Positions 34,209 to 42,284 of a DNA stretch of 64,000 bases are shown one piece after another. A program made the translations under genes and the position numbers. Each line of letters begins with the position of its first letter. The first letter of the stretch is position 1. The stretch comes from Candidatus Flexifilum breve (GTDB lineage Bacteria > Chloroflexota > Anaerolineae > Aggregatilineales > Phototrophicaceae), in NCBI GenBank assembly GCA_016717205.1, contig JADKGC010000004.1, positions 248,001 to 312,000 of the forward strand, given 5' to 3'. A model generated the notes under the pieces. That model was not told the origin of the DNA and did not search any database. It saw only the letters and a program-made list of their open reading frames with translations.

Positions 34209-34463
34209 CTACAGGGGTTTTGGCGAAAGAAACGCGCATTCCATTGCGAAGCATTAAAAACCTACCCCTGACAGCTCCCCCGACCCCGCCTCGAATTCAG
34301 GGAGGGGAGCCAACAGCGCTTGCCATGTCTCCCCTCTCCCCGCTTGCGTGGGAGAGGGGCAGGGGTGAGGGGCTAATTGGACACCCACTTGATCGCGTCC
34401 GCGAAACCTAGACATTTGCCCTGACTGTAAACTGTAAATGGTGAACTGTAAACCGTGAACTCG

Positions 34464-35951
34464 CTACTCGATATAGCCGAGCGCGCGCAGATGTTCGACG
34501 ACTTCCTCGTCCGCCGGGGCGATTTCCTGCGCGGCAGCGGGATCGGCGCGGTGGGTGAACGCTTCCAATTGGGTGCGCAAAAGGGCGACGCGACCGGGTT
34601 CACTGGCGGCGAGATCGTGCGTTTCGGCGGGATCGTTGGCAAGGTTATACAGCGCCTCGACTGCATCCGCACGCAGAATGAGCTTGTGGTCACCCTGTAC
34701 GACCGCACGGCGCGTTTCCAGCAGCTTGAGCCGCTCGATCAACGCAGGCGCTTGGTGTTCAATCACGCGCAGGAACATCTGCGGGGCAAACGCTTCGCTG
34801 AAGGCGATCCCATTTTCGGGATCGAAGCCGCCTTCGAGCAGCGGCAGCAGCGACAAGTTCTCGACGCGCACGCCCGCCGCTTCCAGCAGGGTGTGATACA
34901 GCCGACGTGTGGAGATGTTGGTGTCGATAGTGCGCCCATGCGCGACTTCCGGGTGGCGGATGACCAGCGGCACATGCACTAATTCCTGATGCACGTCAAA
35001 CGTGTGTCCGAAGAGGTCGTGTTCGCCGTGACATTCGCCGTGATCCGCCGCGATGACGATCAGCGTATCTTTCAGCCGTCCACTTTGCTCCAACGAGCCA
35101 AGGAAGTGACCAAGTGCCCGATCCTGCGCGGCGATTTCGGCGTCGTAGAAGTCAAGCAGCGCGCGCGCCTGCCAGTCTTCGAGCGGCGTCGCGCGCGGGC
35201 TTGCCCATGTCGAGCTGTCGCGATTCAGGTGATTGATAAATTCGTAGGCGCGTGGATCGAGATCGCGCGGCAGCAGATCGGCGGGCGGATGATAGGGCAG
35301 GTGCGCACCCATCAGATTGACGAACATGAACAGCGGTTGATCAGCGGTGTAGGCGTTCCAGTAGTCGAGCGCGTCGCGCAGCGAGAGGTCCGTGTTGCCT
35401 TTGAAGTTGACGTACTGCGTCCAGATCGGCGTAAGCACCGGATTGAGCGACATGCGGAACAGCCAATCGCTCTGCGAGAAGCCGTGCGTGATCCGCCGCG
35501 CGTGTGGCCGAAACCACTTCAGAAAGCGGCGGCGCAGCTCGTGCGGATCAACGTGGTCGTCGGCGGGACGGTTGGGCGTCGCGCCCGCGTAGTTGTAGAA
35601 CGATCCAAAGCCGCGCTGCAGCCCGTTGAGCAGCACGCCGACCAGCGGATTATTGCAGAACCCGACCGTGTGATAGCCTGCCGCCGTCAGGTGTTCCGCC
35701 AGCGTGGGTAGTTGATCGGTCAGCAGGTGATTGCCCTGCGTCATGCCGTGCGCGCTCGGGTATTCCCCCGTGAACAACGACGCGTGCGCCGGGATCGTCC
35801 AGTGCGACGGCGCGACCGCGCGCGTGAACACATGTGACCGTGCAGCGAAGGCGTCGAGGTGGGGCGAGGTTTCACGAGGGTTGCCGTACAACGAGAGCCG
35901 ATCACGCCGGAGCGTGTCGAGGATGATCAACAGGATGTTCGGGGAACGCAT
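34464..35951 (-). CDS. Alkaline-phosphatase-superfamily hydrolase, sulfatase-like with Thr nucleophile
   Basis: A 495-residue cytoplasmic-looking enzyme of the sulfatase fold. The first metal site is ILDTLRRD (D12). The formylglycine motif C/S-x-P-x-R is replaced by T52-I-P-A-H56 followed by ASLFTGEYPSAHGM. The second metal site is AADHGECHGEHDLFGH. With Thr in place of Cys or Ser it cannot make formylglycine, so it is more likely a phosphodiesterase, phosphonate hydrolase or phosphotransferase. C-terminal LYNLANDPAETHDLA is typical of sulfatase-annotated proteins. ATG 35951 has a CAGGAAAG box; the longer upstream frame is repeat DNA. Divergent from the AguB-like gene. Confidence 0.87.
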   Translation of the reverse strand: MRSPNILLIILDTLRRDRLSLYGNPRETSPHLDAFAARSHVFTRAVAPSHWTIPAHASLFTGEYPSAHGMTQGNHLLTDQLPTLAEHLTAAGYHTVGFCNNPLVGVLLNGLQRGFGSFYNYAGATPNRPADDHVDPHELRRRFLKWFRPHARRITHGFSQSDWLFRMSLNPVLTPIWTQYVNFKGNTDLSLRDALDYWNAYTADQPLFMFVNLMGAHLPYHPPADLLPRDLDPRAYEFINHLNRDSSTWASPRATPLEDWQARALLDFYDAEIAAQDRALGHFLGSLEQSGRLKDTLIVIAADHGECHGEHDLFGHTFDVHQELVHVPLVIRHPEVAHGRTIDTNISTRRLYHTLLEAAGVRVENLSLLPLLEGGFDPENGIAFSEAFAPQMFLRVIEHQAPALIERLKLLETRRAVVQGDHKLILRADAVEALYNLANDPAETHDLAASEPGRVALLRTQLEAFTHRADPAAAQEIAPADEEVVEHLRALGYIE

Positions 35952-36076
35952 GGCTTTCCTGAGACAGACGAGCAGACGACCGCGCATTATAGCGGGCAGA
36001 ACCTGATTCTGCATGTTAGGATTGACGTGAGTTATGGATAAGTTGAGCGCAAAGCGATCTGTCGTAATGCCGTTCC

Positions 36077-36244
36077 CCTCACCCCTAGCCCCTCTCCCAC
36101 GCAAGCGGGGAGAGGGGAATCTGTCTCCCCTCCCTGAATTCGGGGAGGGGTCGGGGGTGGGGTCGGATGCGAACGGCAATCACATTGTCGTGACGAGAGT
36201 AAAAGAAGTCCCCTCGCCTTGGGAGAGGGGGTTTAGGGGTGAGG
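36077..36244. repeat. CCTCACCCC-type repeats between divergent genes
   Basis: The 307-nt gap between the hydrolase and AguB genes carries a long copy (36077-36166, with a CTCCCTGAATTCGGGGAG palindrome) and a short copy (36210-36244). No gene is seen. Confidence 0.8.
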
Positions 36245-36258
36245 TTGAGGAGTTTGGC

Positions 36259-37104
36259 ATGCAAACAACCCGCGTTGGCTTAATTCAACTGGCGTGGACG
36301 GGCGACCGAGCCACGATGAAAGATCAGTACCGGCAGATGGTCGCGGAGGCTACCGAGCGCGGTTCGGCTCTGGTGTGCCTGCCGGAGTTCTCACTCTCGC
36401 CATACTTCGCCACGACGACCGATCCCGCCGGTTTCAAGTGGGCAGAAGCGCTGCCCGGCGGCGAGTCCGAGCAGTTCTTCGCCGAGCTGGCGCGGTCGCA
36501 CCGCGTCACGCTGATCGGCAGCCTGTTCGAGCGGACGCCGGAGGGTGTCTACTACGACACGGCGACGATTCACAACGCGGACGGTCAGTTGATGGGGCGG
36601 CAGCGTAAACTGCACATCCCATCAGGCGAGGGCTACAACGAGACCAGCTTTTTCGGCGGCGGTGACGTCTTCGATGTGTTCGATGCGGGTACGGTTAAAG
36701 TCGCTGCGCCGACCTGCTATGACCAGTGGTTCCCCGAACTGGCGCGCATCTTCGCGCTCAATGGCGCGGAGTACATCTTCTATCCGACGGCGATTGGCTC
36801 GGAGCCGACCGCGCCGCACGTCGATTCGTCAGAGGCGTGGCAGATCGTCATGCGCGGGAGCGCCGTCGCCAACGGCCTGTTCATCGGCGCGGCGAACCGC
36901 ATCGGGCAGGAGAACGGCCTGACCTTCTACGGCAGCAGCTTCATCTGTGACCCGCTGGGGCGCGTGCTGGCACAAGCCGGACGCGACACGACCGAAGTCT
37001 TGATCGCGGATTTAGACGCGGATGTATTCGCGGAATGGCGGCATCTGTTTCCATTGCTCAGGCAGCGCCGCCCGGCGATCTACGGACGGATTGTGGAGAC
37101 ATGA
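36259..37104 (+). CDS. N-carbamoylputrescine amidase-like carbon-nitrogen hydrolase
   Basis: A 281-residue nitrilase-superfamily amidase. The catalytic triad is E43 (LPEFSLSPYF), K117 (RKLHIP) and C153 (PTCYDQWFPE). The downstream pattern FALNGAEYIFYPTAIGSEP and GSAVANGLFIGAANRIG, then FYGSSFICDPLG is that of plant and bacterial N-carbamoylputrescine amidase (AguB), which releases putrescine from N-carbamoylputrescine. That product would be supplied by an agmatine deiminase, and such a domain is fused to a glycosyltransferase at 2686-5145. ATG 36259 has a GAGGAG box; the upstream frame is repeat DNA. Confidence 0.85.
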   Translation: MQTTRVGLIQLAWTGDRATMKDQYRQMVAEATERGSALVCLPEFSLSPYFATTTDPAGFKWAEALPGGESEQFFAELARSHRVTLIGSLFERTPEGVYYDTATIHNADGQLMGRQRKLHIPSGEGYNETSFFGGGDVFDVFDAGTVKVAAPTCYDQWFPELARIFALNGAEYIFYPTAIGSEPTAPHVDSSEAWQIVMRGSAVANGLFIGAANRIGQENGLTFYGSSFICDPLGRVLAQAGRDTTEVLIADLDADVFAEWRHLFPLLRQRRPAIYGRIVET

Positions 37105-37128
37105 ACGAACACGGTCATTGCCACATAC

Positions 37129-37500
37129 CTACTTCTTCTTTTCCTTGCTGTTTTCTGCCAGCCGAAACTTGACGATATCGGTAACCAGTTCGAGCGGGAG
37201 AGGTTGATCGAAGGGGAACTGAACCGACCCTTTCGCGCCTTTATAAACGGCCAGCCGCGCTTTGAACTCGTCCAGACCGTTGGGCGTGGGATAGAAGCCG
37301 ATGTGACTCTTAAAGGCGCCGAAGTGCACGAGGTTGCCATTGAAACGAAAGGTGGGCATCCCGTAAGCGATAGCTTCGGTGGCGTCCGGCGCGGCCGCGT
37401 GAATCGTTGCGCGCATCGTCTGTAAACGCTCCTGCACATCGTCGGGGAACTGCGCGATGTATTCGTCAATCGTCGTCGGGGCTTGCTTGGCGTTGTCCAC
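37129..37500 (-). CDS. DUF1801 domain-containing protein
   Basis: This 123-residue protein follows the DUF1801/YdhG-like pattern: TIDEYIAQFPDDVQERLQTMRATIHAAAPDATEAIAYGMPTFRFNGNLVHFGAFKSHIGFYP, then GAKGSVQFPFDQPLPLELV. Some relatives are called iron chaperones (Fra-like), but activity is not established. The start is GTG with a GAGGAT box. Ends in a lysine-rich tail (NSKEKKK). Single-gene unit, divergent from the flavoprotein gene. Confidence 0.9.
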   Translation of the reverse strand: MDNAKQAPTTIDEYIAQFPDDVQERLQTMRATIHAAAPDATEAIAYGMPTFRFNGNLVHFGAFKSHIGFYPTPNGLDEFKARLAVYKGAKGSVQFPFDQPLPLELVTDIVKFRLAENSKEKKK

Positions 37501-37650
37501 AGCAGATCATCCTCTAGTGACTAGCGAGATTTCCCATTGTAGTACAAATATTCTGCTTCGAGGCGGTTGGCGCAGCTCGATTCTGAAGATCGCGTTCGGA
37601 CTGCGCCAACCTGTGCTACTCTGTTACAAACGAGTTTACGGGAGCAGAAC

Positions 37651-39090
37651 ATGGTCGATGTAATTGTCATCGGCGGCGGGCCAGCCGGGGTAACGGCCGC
37701 GCTGCGGGCGCGTGAACTGGGCGCCAGCGCGGTCTTGATCGAGAAGGGACAGCTCGGCGGGACGTGTACCAATGATGGCTGCGTTCCGACGCGGGCGCTG
37801 GCGAAAGCGGCGCGGCTGATGCGCGACTCTGAGCAGTTCGCGCATTACGGATTGATCGCCGGGTCGCCAGCGGTCGACTTTGCGCGGGTGATCGCGCGGA
37901 CGCAGCAGGTCGTGTATCAGGTGCATGAGAAGAAGCAGTTGATCGCGCATTTGGAAGCGGCCAATGTGCGCACGATCCACGGTCAGGGCGGCGCGCGCTT
38001 TGTCGACGCGCAGCACGTCGCGGTGGCGGGCGAGGTCATCGGCGGGGACAAGATCATTCTGTGCGCGGGTGGCAAGCCGCGGCGGCTCAATTTCCCCGGC
38101 GCGGAGTACGCCGTCACGCACAGCGACCTGTGGGCGATGCAGCGCCTGCCGGAGCGCATGGTGATCGTGGGCAGCGGCGCGACGGGCTGTCAGGTGGCGT
38201 CGATTATGGCGGCATTCGGCGTCGCGGTCACGCTGGTCGACGTCATGCCGCGCATCCTGCCGACCGAGGACGCGCTCGTCTCCAGCACCATGCACGCCGA
38301 ATTCCAGAAAAGCGGGATCACGGTCATCACCGGGATCAAAGGCATCGACGCGATCCGCAAGACGGAGCGGCTGGAGTTCATCTACACGAAGGATGACCAG
38401 CAACAGACGCTCACCACCGATGTGGTGATGCTCTCGGTCGGCTGGATTCCCGACCTCGAACCGCTCAATCTTAGCGCGGCGGGCGTGCAGACCAAAGGCC
38501 CGTATGTGCAGGTGGATGATCACCTGCGGACGACGGCGGCGAACATCTTCGCGGCGGGCGACATCACCGGGCGCATGATGCTGGTGCAGAGCGCGGATCA
38601 TCAGGGGCGCGTGGCGGCGGAAAACGCTGTGCTTGGCGCGAAGCGGGTGGACGAGAACTCACTGGTGCCGCACGGGGGCTTCACCGATCCCGAATACGCC
38701 AGCGTTGGCCTGACCGAAGAAGCGGCGGCCAAAGATCGCGCAGTGGCGGTGGCCGTTGTGCCATACACCGATAAAGACCGCGCCATCATCGACGACCGGG
38801 CGGTCGGCTTCTGCAAGATCGTCGTGGATCGCGAGACGCGTCAATTCTTAGGCGCGCATGTGGTCGGCGAGCAGGCGGTCGAGGTGATTCAGGTGGCGGC
38901 GGCGATCATGGCGGGGAAGCTCCGGGTCGAAGACGTGTCCGCGCTCGAATTCGCCTACCCGACCTTCGCGTCGATCCTCGGACTGGCATCACGGCAGATC
39001 GCGCGCCAACTCAAGGCGATCCCGATTGAGCGCCAGTGGCGGGAGATCGGCCAGCTCAAGCTCGCCGAATGGGAGCGCAGTACGGATTAG
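37651..39090 (+). CDS. Pyridine nucleotide-disulfide oxidoreductase, mercuric-reductase-like
   Basis: This 479-residue flavoprotein has VIGGGPAGVTAALRARELG (FAD), the redox pair C39/C44 in GGTCTNDGCVPT, a second dinucleotide fold (MVIVGSGATGCQVASIMAAFG) and the FAD contact IFAAGDITG. The dimerisation domain ends in LEFAYPTFASILG; dihydrolipoyl dehydrogenases have an active-site His-Pro-Thr with a Glu here, which is missing. The Tyr-type end matches MerA and related reductases more closely, but the MerA C-terminal Cys pair and N-terminal heavy-metal domain are both absent. Substrate is uncertain. ATG 37651 has a GGGAGC box. Single-gene unit. Confidence 0.87.
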   Translation: MVDVIVIGGGPAGVTAALRARELGASAVLIEKGQLGGTCTNDGCVPTRALAKAARLMRDSEQFAHYGLIAGSPAVDFARVIARTQQVVYQVHEKKQLIAHLEAANVRTIHGQGGARFVDAQHVAVAGEVIGGDKIILCAGGKPRRLNFPGAEYAVTHSDLWAMQRLPERMVIVGSGATGCQVASIMAAFGVAVTLVDVMPRILPTEDALVSSTMHAEFQKSGITVITGIKGIDAIRKTERLEFIYTKDDQQQTLTTDVVMLSVGWIPDLEPLNLSAAGVQTKGPYVQVDDHLRTTAANIFAAGDITGRMMLVQSADHQGRVAAENAVLGAKRVDENSLVPHGGFTDPEYASVGLTEEAAAKDRAVAVAVVPYTDKDRAIIDDRAVGFCKIVVDRETRQFLGAHVVGEQAVEVIQVAAAIMAGKLRVEDVSALEFAYPTFASILGLASRQIARQLKAIPIERQWREIGQLKLAEWERSTD

Positions 39091-39098
39091 GACGGAGA

Positions 39099-39179
39099 GT
39101 CGTGGACTGAGGACTGAGCAAATGATCAGGCTAGTAGTGGTTACTCAGTCCTTTCATCTCAGGCCTCAGTCCTGTCTTA
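39099..39179. repeat. Inverted heptamer array (GGACTGA/TCAGTCC)
   Basis: GGACTGA twice at 39104-39117 faces TCAGTCC at 39145-39151 and 39166-39172 with variant units between. It lies between convergent genes. Confidence 0.85.
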
Positions 39180-39723
39180 CTCCCGCGTCCCACTCCCGTT
39201 TGAGCAGACCGTAGAGATACATGTCGTAGCGCCGACCGTCGCGCGCGAGGAATTCGCGGATGGTACCTTCGCGCTGAAAGCCGATCTTCTCGTACAGGCG
39301 AATGGCGCGCTCGTTGTAGCCGAACACGGTGAGCTGGATACGGTGCAGATTCAGCTCGTGAAAGGCGAACTTGAGCGCCAGATTCATAGCTTCAAGGCCA
39401 TAGCCTTTGCCCCGGTTGGCCGCCTCGCCGATGGCAATCGCCAGCCAGCCCGCCCCGTGATTCCACACGATGCCGTCCACATACAGATACCCGATCAGCT
39501 CGTCGCTGTACATGAGGCGGATGCCGAAGCCATAACCGTCTTTGGAGGCATCAGTCTCCTCAAACCACTTGCGGATGCTGGCCTCGGTGCGCGGACGCGC
39601 CACCATCGCATCCCACAGACGCGAAAACTCACCATCCTCGTACCAGCGCGCCATCACTGCCGCATCTTCCGGCTTGAGGGCGGTTAAGCGCACCCGTTGA
39701 CCATTGAAAAGCGATCCGATCAT
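39166..39723 (-). CDS. GNAT N-acetyltransferase (RimJ/RimL-like)
   Basis: This 185-residue acetyltransferase has the RimJ/RimL-type pattern: RVRLTALKPEDAAVMARWYEDGEF, then GWLAIAIGEAANRGKGYGLEAMNLALKFAFHELNLHRIQLTVFGYNERAIRLYEKIGFQREG. The R-G-K-G-Y-G stretch is the acetyl-CoA pyrophosphate loop. It likely acetylates an amino group of a small molecule or protein. GACAGGAAG box before ATG. Its 3' end overlaps the heptamer array. Confidence 0.92.
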   Translation of the reverse strand: MIGSLFNGQRVRLTALKPEDAAVMARWYEDGEFSRLWDAMVARPRTEASIRKWFEETDASKDGYGFGIRLMYSDELIGYLYVDGIVWNHGAGWLAIAIGEAANRGKGYGLEAMNLALKFAFHELNLHRIQLTVFGYNERAIRLYEKIGFQREGTIREFLARDGRRYDMYLYGLLKREWDAGVRQD

Positions 39724-39736
39724 GATCTTCCTGTCT

Positions 39737-40315
39737 CTAGGCAGCCTGACGTTTGCGAACTACGCGAATGATCTGCAGCGCGACCGCACCGACGACCAGC
39801 ACGCCGAGATAGCCCGCGAACAGTTGAAACGACCGTGAGCGCGCCATGTCCACCAGCGTGCCGCGCAGATCGAATGGGCAGGCGGTGTTGGGCGTGACGG
39901 CGGCGACGATCGCCAGTGGATCGCCCGTCGTCGCGTCAAGGTAAACGAGGCTCCCGCCCACGTCGAGCGCGGCGGTGATCAACCACGCGGTGCGCGGCTC
40001 ACCGTCAAAGGTGCCGCGCACGAGCAGCGGATCGCTGAAACGTTCCGGGGGCGCGGTGAGCTGATACTGCCATTGCAGCGCCTTCTCCGCCCGGTTGAGC
40101 GCCTCAGCCGGCGTGACCGGGACGGTGTCGTTGACGCGTGCCGCGCGGTAGGCGGTCAGCGTGCCGACGGCGGCGCAGGCGGCGGGTGCATCCGCGGGCG
40201 AGATCCACCACTGCTGCGGGGCAGTCCACACCGGAAGCTGTTCCGACAGCAGCCACGTGCCGAGGATCACGGCGGGGAGGAGCAGAGCGACGATAGCGGT
40301 GAGGCGTTTGATCAT
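39737..40315 (-). CDS. Membrane-anchored exported protein, second gene of propeller operon
   Basis: A 192-residue protein with an N-terminal helix (LTAIVALLLPAVILGTWLL), an outer domain with two Cys (ACAAVG, ACPFDLRG) containing a PepSY-like strand pair (VPVTPAEALNRAEKALQWQY, LVYLDATTGDPLAIV), and a C-terminal membrane helix (FAGYLGVLVVGAVALQIIRVV) with a basic end. The start is ATG 40315 overlapping the stop of the propeller gene (ATGA). It likely works with that propeller protein. Confidence 0.75.
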   Translation of the reverse strand: MIKRLTAIVALLLPAVILGTWLLSEQLPVWTAPQQWWISPADAPAACAAVGTLTAYRAARVNDTVPVTPAEALNRAEKALQWQYQLTAPPERFSDPLLVRGTFDGEPRTAWLITAALDVGGSLVYLDATTGDPLAIVAAVTPNTACPFDLRGTLVDMARSRSFQLFAGYLGVLVVGAVALQIIRVVRKRQAA

Positions 40316-41316
40316 TGCGGCGGCATCCACCAATCAAACGTGCTCACCTGTTCCAAGATGACGGTATCACCGTTTGCGCCGTTGTTCTGCGGGAACAGTC
40401 GCGTATGCAGTTGACCATTGCTCAGGTAGGCGAAGCGATTCGCGTCAATCCAATCGAGATCGGTGATCCCTGTGATATCGTCGGCGATGAGCTGGTGTGC
40501 CTGCTGCGCATCGTCGGGGGCGACGGTGAATACCTGATCGCCGTTTGCGCCTGCGCGGACAAACAGGATGCGCGTGCCATCCGGCGACCACACGGGTAGG
40601 CGTTCCGGCTCGGGGCTCTGGGTGACACGGCGCGCGTTCGTGCCATCGAGGTTGACGACGGCGAGGAAACCGTCCGCGTTGATGTACGCGATCCGCGTGC
40701 CATCTGGCGACGCGGCGGGCTGCGACCCGGCGATCAACGCCCGCGCGTTCGTCCCATCCTGATTGACGAGCCAGATCTGGCCGTCGTTGGCATGCGTATA
40801 GGCGATCTGGCCGTTTGCGCTCGCCCACGTGAGCGGCGTCGCTGAGCCAGCGAGGTCGTCGCTCAAGTTGATGGCGCGATTATCGGTGAACGAATACGTG
40901 CCGAGCCGCGTCTCCGCCACGTAGGCGAGACGATTCCCATCGGTCGACAAGGCAAGGTTGATTGCGTCCGGCGTCGCACCCGGCAGTAGGCAGCGCACGT
41001 CATTTTCCGTGGTCAGCAAGTAAATCAGACCATCGGCGGCGCTGCGATAGGCGATCCGTTCGCCGCTGGGTGGGAGGTAGGCGCTGCAATCGAGCGCAGG
41101 TGGCACGCCGAACGCAATACCGATCTCGGTCGCCAACTCGGCTTCTTGCTCCGGCGAGATGTTCATGGCATTCTGGGCGAGATTCCCCGCCAGCCAGACA
41201 ATCCCAAGGAGGATCACCGCGGCGAGCACGATCAGCAGCAGATACAGCGGGATGTTAATCGTGCGCGTGAGCGGGGACTCGCCGCGCTTGCGTTTGGGCT
41301 TTTCTTCGTTGGTCAT
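40312..41316 (-). CDS. Membrane-anchored PD40/TolB-like propeller protein
   Basis: A 334-residue protein with a basic cytoplasmic N-terminus (KPKRKRGESPLTR), one membrane helix (PLYLLLIVLAAVILLGIVWLA) and an extracytoplasmic propeller. Blades are marked by S-P-D-G-T-R-I-x-Y (AASPDGTRIAYINADG, PVWSPDGTRILFVRAG) and by NQDGTNARAL and NLDGTNARRV. TolB-like propellers usually mediate protein contacts. AAGAAGTGA box before ATG. It is coupled to the next gene by ATGA overlap. Confidence 0.87.
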   Translation of the reverse strand: MTNEEKPKRKRGESPLTRTINIPLYLLLIVLAAVILLGIVWLAGNLAQNAMNISPEQEAELATEIGIAFGVPPALDCSAYLPPSGERIAYRSAADGLIYLLTTENDVRCLLPGATPDAINLALSTDGNRLAYVAETRLGTYSFTDNRAINLSDDLAGSATPLTWASANGQIAYTHANDGQIWLVNQDGTNARALIAGSQPAASPDGTRIAYINADGFLAVVNLDGTNARRVTQSPEPERLPVWSPDGTRILFVRAGANGDQVFTVAPDDAQQAHQLIADDITGITDLDWIDANRFAYLSNGQLHTRLFPQNNGANGDTVILEQVSTFDWWMPPQ

Positions 41317-41425
41317 GGTTCACTTCTTGCTGTAAAGACGCTCTTTCTCTCTAATTTTAGCACAGGACGCTGCACAGACAGGGGAAACGCGGTAGACTTG
41401 TCCCGGAATGAGAGGGGCGAAATTG

Positions 41426-42202
41426 ATGACACAAAAGTCAGTTGGCTTCGATCCGGCGGTCGAGTTCTACGATCAAACGCGCGGATTTCCGCCGGGCGTC
41501 GAGCAGGACGCCGTGCGGTTGTTTGTCGCGGCGGGTAACCTAACGCCAGAGAGCCGGGTGCTGGAAGTGGGCGTGGGCACGGGGCGGATCGCGCTGCCGC
41601 TCGCGCCGCACGTCGGCTCAATCACCGGGCTGGATCTCTCGCTGGGGATGATGGGCAAGCTGCTGGAGAAGCGCCGCGGCGAACGGGTCAACGTGGTGCA
41701 GGGCGACGCAACGCACCTGCCCTTTCCAGCGGCCAGCTTTGACGCCGTGACGGCAACGCACTTCTTTCACCTCGTGCCCACATGGCGCGCGGTACTGGCG
41801 GAACTCAAGCGCGTGCTTGTCCCCGGTGGGCGGCTGCTGCACGGCTGGAACATCGGCGATATGGACGATAAGCTGAATGCGACATGGCAGGCGACGACCG
41901 GGCGTGGACGCGGTCAGGAAATCGGCGTGCCGTTCAAGGATCGCCTGACGTTTTTGCCGGATAACGGCTGGCAGCCGGTTGGCGAGGAACAGATACACAC
42001 CTTCATCACACCACGTTCGCCGCAAGCGTATGTCGACGCGCTGCGGGCGCGCATGTGGTCGCACACGTGGACGATGAGCGACGACCTGCTCAACGCCGGG
42101 ATCGCCGCCGTCGAGGCGTATATCCACGAACACTATGCTGATCCGACTGCGCCGGTCCCGCTGCAATCGAGTTTCCATGTGCAAGCGTATCAAGCGAATT
42201 AA
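41426..42202 (+). CDS. SAM-dependent class I methyltransferase
   Basis: This 258-residue methyltransferase has the class I motifs VLEVGVGTGRIALPLAP (motif I), GLDLSLGMMGKLLEKR, VVQGDATHLPFPAASFDAVTATHFFHLVP and RVLVPGGRLLHGW. This is the ubiquinone/UbiE-like small-molecule group. ATG 41426 fits with a GAGAGGGGCG box; ATG 41408 is in frame. It precedes a GT4 glycosyltransferase with only a repeat between them, so a role in glycan methylation is possible but not shown. Confidence 0.9.
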   Translation: MTQKSVGFDPAVEFYDQTRGFPPGVEQDAVRLFVAAGNLTPESRVLEVGVGTGRIALPLAPHVGSITGLDLSLGMMGKLLEKRRGERVNVVQGDATHLPFPAASFDAVTATHFFHLVPTWRAVLAELKRVLVPGGRLLHGWNIGDMDDKLNATWQATTGRGRGQEIGVPFKDRLTFLPDNGWQPVGEEQIHTFITPRSPQAYVDALRARMWSHTWTMSDDLLNAGIAAVEAYIHEHYADPTAPVPLQSSFHVQAYQAN

Positions 42203-42267
42203 CCTCACCCCCCAACCCCCTCTCCCTTGGGAGAGGGGGAGTCACGCGCAGCGTGGCGGGGGTGAGG
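42203..42267. repeat. CCTCACCCC-type intergenic hairpin
   Basis: CCTCACCCCCC with inner CCCTCTCCC/GGGAGAGGG pairing and GGGTGAGG at the right, between the methyltransferase and GT4 genes. Confidence 0.8.
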
Positions 42268-42284
42268 CCGCTAACTCCTGACCT

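Larger units (their letters stand above)
33944..34460. repeat. Composite repeat locus with outer inverted heptamers
   Basis: This 524-nt gap contains no gene. The outer arms are heptamer arrays: GTTTACA, GTTCTCA, GTTGTCA and GTTCACA at 33944-33971, and the inverse TAAACTG, TGAACTG and TAAACCG at 34421-34460. Inside are two perfect 20-bp palindromes (34079, 34189), a long CCTCACCCC-type repeat (34268-34370, reverse) and a copy of GTAGGGATGCGAT (33998). Confidence 0.8.

Noticed and set aside
34464..36179. Longer hydrolase start at 36179
   Set aside because: The extra 76 residues come from a CCTCACCCC repeat (PSPRLRGRGARGEG) and lack a ribosome-binding site. ATG 35951 has one.
36034..36258. Longer AguB start at 36034
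   Set aside because: The first 75 residues are translated repeat DNA; MQTTRVGL at 36259 fits the family start and has GAGGAG.
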